Shown in pieces: positions 33,600 to 41,785 of a stretch of 64,000 bases of DNA. The position numbers and the translations under genes are program-made. The stretch lies in the NCBI GenBank assembly GCA_023428135.1, contig JAEYZG010000048.1:1-64000 (forward strand), in the 5' to 3' direction. Source of the DNA: Bacteroidota bacterium (GTDB lineage: Bacteria; Bacteroidota; Bacteroidia; Cytophagales; Cytophagaceae). The notes under the pieces were generated by a model. The model was not told the DNA's origin and ran no database searches. It saw nothing but the letters and a program-made list of their open reading frames with translations. How positions within the stretch are numbered: the first letter of the stretch is position 1; each line of letters starts with the position of its first letter.

Positions 33600-34019
33600 T
33601 TAACCTTCGTAATCTGGACGAACAACAAATTTAGTTTTAACTGGTAATTTTTGCGCTGCAAGTCTTAATGACTCCATTGCAGTTTCTTTCGAAATACCTG
33701 TTGATTCGAAAAGAATAGTTCCTGGTTTAATCACAGCCACCCAATATTCAGGAGCTCCTTTACCTTTACCCATACGAACCTCAGCAGGCTTCTTAGTTAT
33801 TGGCTTATCTGGAAAAATTCTAATCCAAACTTGTCCTTCTCTTTTCATTGCTCTAGTCATAGCAATACGAGCAGCCTCTAACTGACGGCTGGTTATCATA
33901 CCAGGCTCCAGAGCCTTGATAGCGAAAGATCCAAATTCTATACTAAAACCTCTTGTCGCAATCCCTCTGTTTCTACCCTTTTGTTGCTTCCTAAATTTTG
34001 TTCTTTTTGGCTGTAACAT
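33600..34019 (-). CDS. rplP: Large ribosomal subunit protein uL16
   Basis: A 139-residue protein at the A-site tRNA elbow, important for the peptidyl transferase centre. MLQPKRTKFRKQQKGRNRG, VWIRIFPDKPITKKPAEVRMGKGKGAPEYWVAVIKPG and MESLRLAAQKLPVKTKFV are diagnostic. It follows rpsC by 59 bp. Confidence 0.98.
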   Translation of the reverse strand: MLQPKRTKFRKQQKGRNRGIATRGFSIEFGSFAIKALEPGMITSRQLEAARIAMTRAMKREGQVWIRIFPDKPITKKPAEVRMGKGKGAPEYWVAVIKPGTILFESTGISKETAMESLRLAAQKLPVKTKFVVRPDYEG

Positions 34020-34078
34020 TCTTTTAAACTTTTACAGTTGCCTAACCAACTCTTTACTATTGCAGTAAAAACCTCTTG

Positions 34079-34831
34079 TTATTTTCTTTTTCTTTTTGGT
34101 CCACCTTCGGACTTTTTCTTTCCACCCCTATTTTGTGGTGACCCACCTTCAGCAGGAGCATTTGCAGATGAACTTGCAAGACCTACATTAGGAGACAAAT
34201 CCCTCTTTCCAAAAACTTCACCCTTGAAAATCCATACTTTGATACCGATTTTTCCATAAACTGTCAAAGCTTCAGAAACAGCATAATCTATATCAGCTCT
34301 TAAGGTATGTAGAGGAATTCTTCCTTCTTTATATTGCTCATTACGAGCCATCTCGGCGCCACCCAAACGTCCACCTAACTTAATCTTAATACCTTGGGCT
34401 CCAACCCTCATTGTTGAAGCTATTGCTTGTTTCATAGCTCTTCTATAAGAGATTCTAGCTTGCAATTGCTGAGCTATAGATTCTCCAACAAGTTTAGCGT
34501 CAAGCTCAGGTCTTTTAATTTCAAAGATGTTAATTTGAACATCTTTCCCTGTAACTTTCTTCAACTCCTCTTTAATCTTATCTACTTCAGCTCCACCTTT
34601 ACCGATAACAACACCCGGACGCGCAGTATTTATTGTAAGAGTAATTCTTTTAAGAGTTCTTTCTATGATGATTTTAGCAATACCACCTTTTGGAATTCTG
34701 GCAAAAACATACTTTCTGATTTTCTCGTCTTCAACTAATTTATCAGAGAAGGTTTTACCTCCATACCAATTAGAATCCCATCCTTTTACGATTCCTAATC
34801 TAAAACCAGTAGGATTTACTTTCTGTCCCAT
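34079..34831 (-). CDS. rpsC: Small ribosomal subunit protein uS3
   Basis: A 250-residue protein at the mRNA entry site. The KH domain carries GVVIGKGGAEVDKIKEEL (about residues 74-91), and the C-terminal domain has GVQIKI-type GAQGIKIKLGGRLGGAEMARNEQYKEGRIPLHTLRADIDYA. A tail of about 40 residues rich in Ser, Pro, Gly and Lys extends beyond the E. coli length (233). It follows rplV by 4 bp. Confidence 0.97.
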   Translation of the reverse strand: MGQKVNPTGFRLGIVKGWDSNWYGGKTFSDKLVEDEKIRKYVFARIPKGGIAKIIIERTLKRITLTINTARPGVVIGKGGAEVDKIKEELKKVTGKDVQINIFEIKRPELDAKLVGESIAQQLQARISYRRAMKQAIASTMRVGAQGIKIKLGGRLGGAEMARNEQYKEGRIPLHTLRADIDYAVSEALTVYGKIGIKVWIFKGEVFGKRDLSPNVGLASSSANAPAEGGSPQNRGGKKKSEGGPKRKRK

Positions 34832-34835
34832 GTTA

Positions 34836-35408
34836 TTACTTTTCGGATTTTTTGGTAGCTTTTTTTACTTCAGTTTTTGCTGCACTTTTTGCCTTTGGAG
34901 CCTTTGCCTTAGCCTCTTTCTTCTCACCTTCCACCGACTTTGACTTAGTCTCTTCTTTCTTAACTTCGATTGCTGGAGAGGCAACACCATTAAGGCTAGC
35001 TAATACAAGCGTTATATGGTTAGATCTTTTTCTAACTCTGTGAGCTCTTCCTTGCGGAGCGGGACGTAATCTTTTAAGGATTCTTCCACCATCAACAAAT
35101 ATATCCTTTATTATTAAATCAGCATCTTCTAGTCTTTCATTAGGATATTTAATTTGCCAGTCAGAAATAGCTGATAATAATAATTTCTCAATTTTTTTAG
35201 CACCAGACTGAGGTTGATATTTTAGCATAGCTAAAGCAGCATTTGCTTTAATACCTCTAACTAAGTCAGCAACTAATCTCATCTTTCTTGGAGATGTTGG
35301 AACATTGCGTAGTTTCGCAACTACAGATCCATCAAAAGAAGCTTTTAAGGCTGCCTCTTTCTTTTTCTTTTTAACTACAGATCTTCTTTGTTTAACAGCT
35401 GCTTCCAT
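34836..35408 (-). CDS. rplV: Large ribosomal subunit protein uL22 with Lys/Ala-rich tail
   Basis: A 190-residue protein, against 110 in E. coli. The L22 core is at about residues 25-135 (VPTSPRKMRLVADLVRGIKANAALAML, and RILKRLRPAPQGRAHRVRKRSNHITLVLA), with the loop that lines the exit tunnel. A tail of about 55 residues of Lys, Ala, Glu and Ser follows. The N-terminus also has a basic extension of about 20 residues. Low-complexity tails occur on several proteins of this block. Confidence 0.96.
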   Translation of the reverse strand: MEAAVKQRRSVVKKKKKEAALKASFDGSVVAKLRNVPTSPRKMRLVADLVRGIKANAALAMLKYQPQSGAKKIEKLLLSAISDWQIKYPNERLEDADLIIKDIFVDGGRILKRLRPAPQGRAHRVRKRSNHITLVLASLNGVASPAIEVKKEETKSKSVEGEKKEAKAKAPKAKSAAKTEVKKATKKSEK

Positions 35409-35410
35409 AA

Positions 35411-35689
35411 TTATCTTTTACCTTTGTCTTTTTTAGCTGTGTGACCTCTAAAGTTACGAGTAGGTGCAAATTCACCCAGCTTGTGTCCTACCATATTTTC
35501 TGTTACATACACAGGAATAAATTTATTACCGTTATGCACTGCAAATGTATGGCCTACAAAATCAGGTGATATCATTGATCTGCGAGACCAAGTTTTAATA
35601 ACTGATTTTTTACCTGATTCATTCATAGTCTGAACTTTCTTATCCAGACGAAAATCAATATATGGCCCTTTTTTTAGAGAACGTCCCAT
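35411..35689 (-). CDS. rpsS: Small ribosomal subunit protein uS19
   Basis: A 92-residue head protein. MGRSLKKGPYIDFRLDKKV, TWSRRSMISPDFVGHTFAVHNGNKFIPVYVTENMVGHKLGEFAPTR and the final GHTAKKDKGKR are diagnostic. It follows rplB by 10 bp. Confidence 0.98.
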   Translation of the reverse strand: MGRSLKKGPYIDFRLDKKVQTMNESGKKSVIKTWSRRSMISPDFVGHTFAVHNGNKFIPVYVTENMVGHKLGEFAPTRNFRGHTAKKDKGKR

Positions 35690-35699
35690 CGTTTAGCCT

Positions 35700-36521
35700 T
35701 TATTTTCTCCTTGAAACAATTAGATCCTTGGAATATTTATTATTATTTCTAGTCTTTTTGCCTTTAGCCAAAAGTCCTTTTCTTGATCTTGGATGACCAC
35801 CAGAAGCTCTACCTTCACCACCTCCCATAGGGTGATCAACAGGGTTCATTGCAACTCCTCTTGTTCTTGGTCTAACACCCAACCATCTAGATCTTCCTGC
35901 CTTACCAGCAGTAAGATTCATATGGTCCTGATTAGAAACTGAACCTACTGTTGCAACGCATTCTGCAAGTACCAGTCTCATTTCGCCAGAAGGTAATTTC
36001 ACTGTTGCATACTTTCCGTCTCTAGCCACTAATTGAGCATAAGTTCCTGCACTTCTAGCTAAAGCTCCACCTTTACCTTTTTTAAGCTCAACATTGTGTA
36101 TGATAGTACCTAATGGTATATCTGAAAGAGCTAAGCTATTTCCAATTTCAGGTGCAATTCCCTTACCAGATACTACCTTAGTTCCAACTTTTAATCCATC
36201 TGGAGCAAGAATATATCTTTTCTCACCGTCTGCATAATAAAGTAAAGCAATCCTTGCACTTCTATTTGGATCGTACTCTATTGACTTTACTGTTGCAGGA
36301 ATATTATTTTTATCCCTTTTGAAATCAATAATACGATATTGTTTTTTATGACCACCTCCCATGTATCTCATGGTCATTTTTCCGGAGTTATTTCTTCCTC
36401 CACTTCTTTTAACCGAAGTTAACAGAGACTTCTCAGGAACATCTGAAGTAATCTCATCGAAAGTAGAACCGACTCTAAATCTGGTTCCAGGAGTTATGGG
36501 TCTGAATTTTTTAACAGCCAT
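35700..36521 (-). CDS. rplB: Large ribosomal subunit protein uL2
   Basis: A 273-residue primary 23S rRNA-binding protein needed for subunit association. SGGRNNSGKMTMRYMGGGHKKQYRIIDFKR and the C-terminal GVAMNPVDHPMGGGEGRASGGHPRS, which contains the essential histidine region, are intact. It follows rplW by 12 bp. Confidence 0.98.
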   Translation of the reverse strand: MAVKKFRPITPGTRFRVGSTFDEITSDVPEKSLLTSVKRSGGRNNSGKMTMRYMGGGHKKQYRIIDFKRDKNNIPATVKSIEYDPNRSARIALLYYADGEKRYILAPDGLKVGTKVVSGKGIAPEIGNSLALSDIPLGTIIHNVELKKGKGGALARSAGTYAQLVARDGKYATVKLPSGEMRLVLAECVATVGSVSNQDHMNLTAGKAGRSRWLGVRPRTRGVAMNPVDHPMGGGEGRASGGHPRSRKGLLAKGKKTRNNNKYSKDLIVSRRK

Positions 36522-36533
36522 CTTAATTAAATT

Positions 36534-36824
36534 CTATAGTCCTCCGTAAAAATCAATAATTTCACCTTCAGCAACTTTAATAATTGCCTTTTTATAAGAA
36601 GAAGTTTTTCCAGACATTATACCAGCTTTGGTATATCTAGTTTTCTTCTTTCCAGGTGCGATTAATGTCTTAACTTCTTCAACATTAACACCATACTGTT
36701 TCTCAACAGCCTGCTTAATCTGGATCTTATTAGCAGATTTATCTACAACAAACCCATATTTTCCTTTTTCATTAAGGACTGTAACCTTTTCAGTTACAAG
36801 GGGTTTAATTAAAATATTTTTCAT
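36534..36824 (-). CDS. rplW: Large ribosomal subunit protein uL23
   Basis: A 96-residue protein at the exit tunnel, the docking site for trigger factor and SRP. IKPLVTEKVTVLNEKGKYGFVVDKSANKIQIKQAVEKQYGVNVEEV is the family core. A short basic C-terminal segment ends in EGEIIDFYGGL. It follows rplD by 1 bp. Confidence 0.96.
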   Translation of the reverse strand: MKNILIKPLVTEKVTVLNEKGKYGFVVDKSANKIQIKQAVEKQYGVNVEEVKTLIAPGKKKTRYTKAGIMSGKTSSYKKAIIKVAEGEIIDFYGGL

Positions 36825-36825
36825 A

Positions 36826-37452
36826 TTAACCCAGTAATTCTTCTAATTTTGCAACTGAACCTTCTGCTAACACAACTTTATCAGCTTTAAGAACATCGAA
36901 TGTTTTTAATTGATCAAAAGTTATAACTTTAGCATTTTTCAAATTCCTGCTCGACAAAAATACATTCTTGTTTGAGTCGCCAAGAACTAAAAGTGTTTTC
37001 TTGTCACTTAAGCTAAGATTTTTTAGGAGTTCAATGTATACTTTTGTCTTAGGCTTATCAAAAGATAAGTTTTCTAATACAGAAATATTATTTGATTTTG
37101 CTTTGTAAGTCAGTGCAGATCTTCTAGCTAGAGTTTTTAGCTTTTTATTTAGCTTAAATCTGTAATCTCTTGGTCTTGGTCCAAATATAGTACCACCACC
37201 AACAAATACAGGTGACTTTCTACTTCCAGATCTTGCTCCTCCTGTACCTTTTTGCTTTTTCAGCTTCTTTGTTGAGAATGCAACTTCAGCTCTCTCCTTT
37301 GCCTTGTGTGTCCCCTGGCGTTGATTTGCAAGGAATTGTTTCACATCAAGATATATTGCATGATCATTGATCTCAGTTGCAAATATATTATCTGATAAAA
37401 TAACTTTTCTACCAGTATCTTTTCCTTTATTATTTACTACAGAAAGTTCCAT
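36826..37452 (-). CDS. rplD: Large ribosomal subunit protein uL4
   Basis: A 208-residue protein with the tunnel loop visible as KKLKKQKGTGGARSGSRKSPVFVGGGTIFGPRPRDY. In E. coli L4 represses its own operon. No analogous leader was identified here. It lies 2 bp after rplC. Confidence 0.97.
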   Translation of the reverse strand: MELSVVNNKGKDTGRKVILSDNIFATEINDHAIYLDVKQFLANQRQGTHKAKERAEVAFSTKKLKKQKGTGGARSGSRKSPVFVGGGTIFGPRPRDYRFKLNKKLKTLARRSALTYKAKSNNISVLENLSFDKPKTKVYIELLKNLSLSDKKTLLVLGDSNKNVFLSSRNLKNAKVITFDQLKTFDVLKADKVVLAEGSVAKLEELLG

Positions 37453-37454
37453 TG

Positions 37455-38072
37455 TTATTTCTCCAGAATTACGAATGAATTTTTAGCGCCGGGAATTGAA
37501 CCACTAACTAGAATAAGGTTTTTCTCCGGATAAATTTTTTCTATTCTAAGGTTTTGAATTTTTACTCTATCTCCTCCTGTTCTACCTGCCATTCTCATAC
37601 CCTTAAATACTCTGGAAGGGAAAGAACATGCACCTACGGAACCCGGGTGTCTCTGTCTGTTATGTTGACCGTGAGTTTGTCCTCCAACTCCAGAAAAGCC
37701 GTGACGTTTTACAACACCTTGAAAACCTTTTCCTTTTGAAGTACCAATAGCATCAACAAAGTCTCCTTCTATGAAAACATCCGCAACAGCTATTGAATCT
37801 CCTAGGTTTAAAGCTTTTTCAAACTCTTTAAACTCAACTAATTTACTTTTAGGCGTAGCACCTGCTTTTTTAAAATGTCCTAACAAAGCAGCTGGAGTAT
37901 TTTTTTCCTTTTTATCTCCATATGCTAACTGAACTGCAGTATAACCATCTTTCTCAACAGTTTTAACCTGAGTTACCACACAAGGACCTGCTTCTACCAA
38001 GGTAACTCCAATTGATTTACCATCTTGGAAGATGCTTGTCATGCCTATTTTTTTACCTATAATCCCTGACAT
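37455..38072 (-). CDS. rplC: Large ribosomal subunit protein uL3
   Basis: A 205-residue protein near the peptidyl transferase centre. GIIGKKIGMTSIFQDGKSIGVTLVE and the W-finger region GVVKRHGFSGVGGQTHGQHNRQRHPGSVGACSFPSRVFKGMRMAGRTG are diagnostic. It is the first gene of its transcript: a consensus promoter is found 72-101 bp upstream and a terminator separates it from rpsJ. Confidence 0.98.
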   Translation of the reverse strand: MSGIIGKKIGMTSIFQDGKSIGVTLVEAGPCVVTQVKTVEKDGYTAVQLAYGDKKEKNTPAALLGHFKKAGATPKSKLVEFKEFEKALNLGDSIAVADVFIEGDFVDAIGTSKGKGFQGVVKRHGFSGVGGQTHGQHNRQRHPGSVGACSFPSRVFKGMRMAGRTGGDRVKIQNLRIEKIYPEKNLILVSGSIPGAKNSFVILEK

Positions 38073-38143
38073 TTTCTTGTCGCTTTATTTCTTAATCTAA
38101 GGACTCTTTCCGTTAACTTTTTAGTATTTCTAAAAACGGACTG

Positions 38144-38173
38144 CAAAGTTAACAAAATTTAAATTCCCAGCAA
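38144..38173 (-). promoter_or_regulatory. Consensus promoter for the rplC operon
   Basis: On the minus strand TTG (complement of 38171-38173) is followed after 19 bp by TAACTTTG (complement of 38144-38151). Both spacing and sequence match the Bacteroidota housekeeping consensus. It lies 72 bp before rplC and is read after the terminator that follows rpsJ. Confidence 0.8.
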
Positions 38174-38212
38174 ATTTGTTTTGAACAATATTTTTAAAAA
38201 TGGGTAATGGAG

Positions 38213-38250
38213 GGGAAAAAAAAGACCAATATTATTACTATTGGTCCCTT
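38213..38250 (-). terminator. Terminator between rpsJ and rplC
   Basis: An 8 bp stem (GACCAATA at 38224-38231 and TATTGGTC at 38239-38246) with a 7 nt loop is followed on the minus strand by eight T. It lies after the rpsJ stop codon and before the rplC promoter. Confidence 0.8.
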
Positions 38251-38273
38251 TTTGTAGTACCTTCTATATCAAA

Positions 38274-38579
38274 TCAGACTTTGATCTCAACATCAACTCC
38301 GCTTGGTAGCTCCAATTTCATTAAAGCATCTACAGTTTTAGTGCTTGTTGAGTAAATATCAACTAGCCTTTTGTATGTGCAAAGCTGAAATTGTTCACGC
38401 GACTTCTTGCTCACGTGTGGAGATCTCAATACAGTAAAGATTTCTTTTTCCGTTGGAAGGGGAATTGGTCCGCTTACAACCGCTCCAGTTGCTTTTACCG
38501 CCTTCACAATTTTTTCAGATGATTTATCTACCAAATTGTGATCGTAAGATTTTAATTTAATTCTTATCTTCTGATTCAT
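38274..38579 (-). CDS. rpsJ: Small ribosomal subunit protein uS10
   Basis: A 101-residue head protein that in E. coli also acts as NusE. IRIKLKSYDHNLVDKSSEKIVKA, SGPIPLPTEKEIFTVLRSPHVSKKSREQF and LPSGVDVEIKV are diagnostic. It is the last gene of the str-type transcript (4 bp after fusA) and is separated from the rest of the S10 gene group by a terminator. Confidence 0.97.
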   Translation of the reverse strand: MNQKIRIKLKSYDHNLVDKSSEKIVKAVKATGAVVSGPIPLPTEKEIFTVLRSPHVSKKSREQFQLCTYKRLVDIYSTSTKTVDALMKLELPSGVDVEIKV

Positions 38580-38583
38580 AAAA

Positions 38584-40689
38584 TTATTTCGTTACTGCTG
38601 CTCCTTTTACTTTTGCTATAATTGAATCTGCTAAGTTACTTGGAACAAATTCATAATGAGAGAATGTCAATGTTGCTGTTGCACGACCTGAAGAAAGCGT
38701 TCTTAGGTCAGTTATGTAACCGAATAATTCACTTAATGGCACATCAGCTTTTATAACTTGTCCTCCAGCTTTAGTATCCATCCCTTTCATAAGCCCTCTT
38801 CTTCTATTCAAGTCACCTGTAATTGATCCCATGTATTCATCAGGACAAATTACCTCAACGCTCATAATTGGTTCCATCAACTTAGGACCAGCTTGTTTGG
38901 CAGCTTCTCTGAATCCACCTCTTGCAGCAAGTTCAAATGATAGAGCATCAGAATCGACATCGTGGAAAGATCCATGGAATAATCTAACTCTCATAGCTTC
39001 TATTGGGAAACCGGCTAAAGGTCCATTCTTCATGGCATCGTTAAAGCCTTTCTGAACCGGAGCAATGAATTCTCTTGGTATAACTCCACCAACGATTTCG
39101 TTAGCAAAGTCAAGACCTGTTTTATCATCTAATCTAGGTCCAAGTTCAAAATTAATGTCGGCAAATTTACCTTTACCTCCTGTTTGCTTCTTGTAGACCT
39201 CTCTGTGTTCAAAGTTCTTAGTAAGAGCTTCTTTGTAAGCAACCTGAGGTGCACCCTGGTTAATCTCAACTTTAAACTCCCTTTTCATCCTATCAATGAT
39301 AATCTCCAAGTGAAGTTCTCCCATTCCTCTAAGAATCGTCTGACCAGTTTCCTGATCCGTAGACACATGCAAAGTAGGATCTTCTTCAACAAGTTTAGCT
39401 ATAGCCATACCCATTTTATCAACATCAGCCTGAGTTTTTGGCTCAATAGCATAACCGATAACAGGGTCAGGGAAAGTCATTGATTCTAGAACAATTTTCG
39501 CTTTCTCGTCGCAAAGAGTATCTCCTGTCTTTATATCTTTAAAACCGACAACCGCTCCGATATCTCCTGCGTGTAAACGTTCTATTTGATTTTGCTTATT
39601 AGCGTGCATTTGGAATACACGTGAAATACGCTCTTTACTTCCAGATCTAGAGTTAAAAACATAAGATCCAGACTCTAGTACTCCGGAATAAGCTCTAATG
39701 AAGCACAAACGACCTACATAAGGGTCTGTGGCAATTTTAAATGCAAGAGCAGTGAAAGGCTCTTTTTCATCTGGCTTACGTGAAATTTCATCTCCTGTAT
39801 CAGGATCTGTTCCTTTTATACTTTCTTTATCAAGTGGAGAAGGTAGAAGGGCCATTACATAATCCAACATTGTTTGCACACCTTTATTTTTAAAAGATGA
39901 TCCACAAACCATTGGGACTACTTTCATAGCAATGACAGCTTTTCTCAATGCAGTAAGAATTTCTTCTTCTGTGATAGTAGATGGATCATCGAAATATTTC
40001 TCCATGATCTTTTCATCAAACTCTGCAACTGCTTCTAGTAGTTTCTCTCTATACTCTTTAGCTTCCTCCTCCAAATCTGCAGGAATAGGAACTTCAGTAA
40101 ATGTCATTCCTTTATCATGCTCATTCCACTGAATACCACGGAAATTTACAAGATCAACTACGCCTCTGAATGTTTCTTCGGAACCAATTGGCAACTGAAG
40201 TGGCAATGCATGACTACCTAAAATTTCTTTAACTTGCTTGCAAACATTAAGAAAATCTGCACCAGCTCTATCCATTTTGTTTACAAAACCGATACGCGGT
40301 ACATTATAGTTGTTTGCTAAACGCCAGTTAGTTTCAGATTGAGGTTCTACACCATCAACTGCGCTAAATAAAAACACTAAACCGTCTAAAACACGAAGAG
40401 AACGGTTTACCTCAACGGTAAAGTCTACGTGACCCGGTGTATCAATAACGTTTACATGATATTTCTCACCTTTGTAATTCCAGTTTACTGTTGTAGCAGC
40501 AGAAGTAATCGTGATACCTCTTTCCTGCTCCTGAGCCATCCAGTCCATCGTAGCCGCGCCATCATGCACCTCTCCCAATTTGTGGCTCACACCCGCATAG
40601 TAAAGTATACGCTCACTTGTTGTGGTTTTACCAGCATCAATGTGAGCAGCTATACCTATATTTCTTGTATATTTTAAATCGCGTGCCAT
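38584..40689 (-). CDS. fusA: Elongation factor G
   Basis: A 701-residue GTPase that drives translocation and ribosome recycling. The G1 motif AHIDAGKTTTSERILYY (about residues 15-31), DTPGHVDFTVEV and NKMDRAGADF are intact, as are domain IV (RGGFREAAKQAGPKLMEPIMSVEVICPDEYMG) and the C-terminal domain. It lies between rpsG and rpsJ. No second fusA copy is in the window. Confidence 0.98.
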   Translation of the reverse strand: MARDLKYTRNIGIAAHIDAGKTTTSERILYYAGVSHKLGEVHDGAATMDWMAQEQERGITITSAATTVNWNYKGEKYHVNVIDTPGHVDFTVEVNRSLRVLDGLVFLFSAVDGVEPQSETNWRLANNYNVPRIGFVNKMDRAGADFLNVCKQVKEILGSHALPLQLPIGSEETFRGVVDLVNFRGIQWNEHDKGMTFTEVPIPADLEEEAKEYREKLLEAVAEFDEKIMEKYFDDPSTITEEEILTALRKAVIAMKVVPMVCGSSFKNKGVQTMLDYVMALLPSPLDKESIKGTDPDTGDEISRKPDEKEPFTALAFKIATDPYVGRLCFIRAYSGVLESGSYVFNSRSGSKERISRVFQMHANKQNQIERLHAGDIGAVVGFKDIKTGDTLCDEKAKIVLESMTFPDPVIGYAIEPKTQADVDKMGMAIAKLVEEDPTLHVSTDQETGQTILRGMGELHLEIIIDRMKREFKVEINQGAPQVAYKEALTKNFEHREVYKKQTGGKGKFADINFELGPRLDDKTGLDFANEIVGGVIPREFIAPVQKGFNDAMKNGPLAGFPIEAMRVRLFHGSFHDVDSDALSFELAARGGFREAAKQAGPKLMEPIMSVEVICPDEYMGSITGDLNRRRGLMKGMDTKAGGQVIKADVPLSELFGYITDLRTLSSGRATATLTFSHYEFVPSNLADSIIAKVKGAAVTK

Positions 40690-40705
40690 TAATTTCTATA
40701 GAAAA

Positions 40706-41173
40706 TTATATTCTGAAATGTGAAAATGCTCTGTTCGCTTCAGCCATTCTATGGGTATCATCTTTCTTCTTCACAGCAGCTCCCTCACCTTTAGACGCAG
40801 CGATTATTTCACCTGCCAAACGCTCAGTCATTGTTTTTTCGCCTCTTCCTCTGGCATACTGAATAAGCCATTTCATACCTAAAGCTGCCTTTCTTTCTGG
40901 TCTTACTTCAGTAGGAACCTGGAAAGTAGCACCACCAACTCGACGGCTCTTTACTTCAACATGTGGACTTACATTATTTAATGCTTTTCTCCAGACTTCC
41001 AGTCCGTTTTCCTTGGTTCTGTTCTCTACTAAGTCACATGCAGAATAAAAAATATCATATGCGATACTTTTCTTTCCATCATACATCAAAGAGTTCACAA
41101 ATTTAGTTACCAATGTATCCCTGAACTTAGGGTCAGGCAGAAGGTATCTCTTTTTAGGTTTAGCCTTTCTCAT
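40706..41173 (-). CDS. rpsG: Small ribosomal subunit protein uS7
   Basis: A 155-residue protein that nucleates head assembly. MRKAKPKKRYLLPDPKFRDTLVTKFVNSLMYDGKKSIA and GGATFQVPTEVRPERKAALGMKWLIQYARGRGEKTMTERLAGE are diagnostic. It follows rpsL by 6 bp. Confidence 0.98.
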   Translation of the reverse strand: MRKAKPKKRYLLPDPKFRDTLVTKFVNSLMYDGKKSIAYDIFYSACDLVENRTKENGLEVWRKALNNVSPHVEVKSRRVGGATFQVPTEVRPERKAALGMKWLIQYARGRGEKTMTERLAGEIIAASKGEGAAVKKKDDTHRMAEANRAFSHFRI

Positions 41174-41179
41174 AACGAA

Positions 41180-41596
41180 TTATTTCTTTTTACCTTTTGC
41201 AGCAGGTGTTTTTGCAGCAGCACCTGGCTTAGGTCTTTTAGCACCGTATTTTGATCTTGATTGTAATCTTCCGTTTACACCTGCGGTATCAAGGGCTCCT
41301 CTTACAATGTGGTATCTTACACCTGGTAAGTCTTTTACCCTTCCGCCTCTGATTAGCACTATTGAGTGCTCTTGCAGATTATGACCTTCTCCCGGAATAT
41401 AAGCGTTAACTTCCTTTCCGTTAGTCAACCTTACCCTGGCAACCTTTCTCATTGCTGAGTTTGGCTTCTTTGGAGTGGTGGTGTACACCCTTGTACATAC
41501 TCCTCTTCTTTGTGGACAGGAATCCAACGCGGGAGATTTAGAGTTAGAGGTCAGTTTCTCTCTACCTTTTCTTACTAATTGTTGTATAGTAGGCAT
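41180..41596 (-). CDS. rpsL: Small ribosomal subunit protein uS12
   Basis: A 138-residue decoding-centre protein. MPTIQQLVRKGREKL, CPQRRGVCTRVYTTTPKKPNSAMRKVARVRLTNG and GRVKDLPGVRYHIVRGALD are intact. In streptomycin-sensitive E. coli the relevant lysines are K43 and K88; the equivalent lysines (TTPKKPNSA and VKDLPGVRY) are present. It is the first gene of its transcript, with a consensus promoter 42-71 bp upstream. Confidence 0.98.
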   Translation of the reverse strand: MPTIQQLVRKGREKLTSNSKSPALDSCPQRRGVCTRVYTTTPKKPNSAMRKVARVRLTNGKEVNAYIPGEGHNLQEHSIVLIRGGRVKDLPGVRYHIVRGALDTAGVNGRLQSRSKYGAKRPKPGAAAKTPAAKGKKK

Positions 41597-41637
41597 TTAC
41601 TTAAAAAGAATTAAATCCCTTATTTTTTTTGGAAGGG

Positions 41638-41667
41638 CAAAGATACGGAAATTAGAATCTTTTGCAA
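41638..41667 (-). promoter_or_regulatory. Consensus promoter for the rpsL-rpsG-fusA-rpsJ operon
   Basis: On the minus strand TTG (complement of 41665-41667) is followed after 19 bp by TATCTTTG (complement of 41638-41645), a precise match to the -33/-7 consensus. The -7 box ends 42 bp before the rpsL ATG. Confidence 0.82.
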
Positions 41668-41785
41668 AAACTATATTTTATATTTTTTTAAAAAATTGTT
41701 TTATAACACACAAAAAAAACATAAAACATTAATTATCAGACACAAATAACAAATTATAACCCTATTTATAAATAAAATTTATTTT

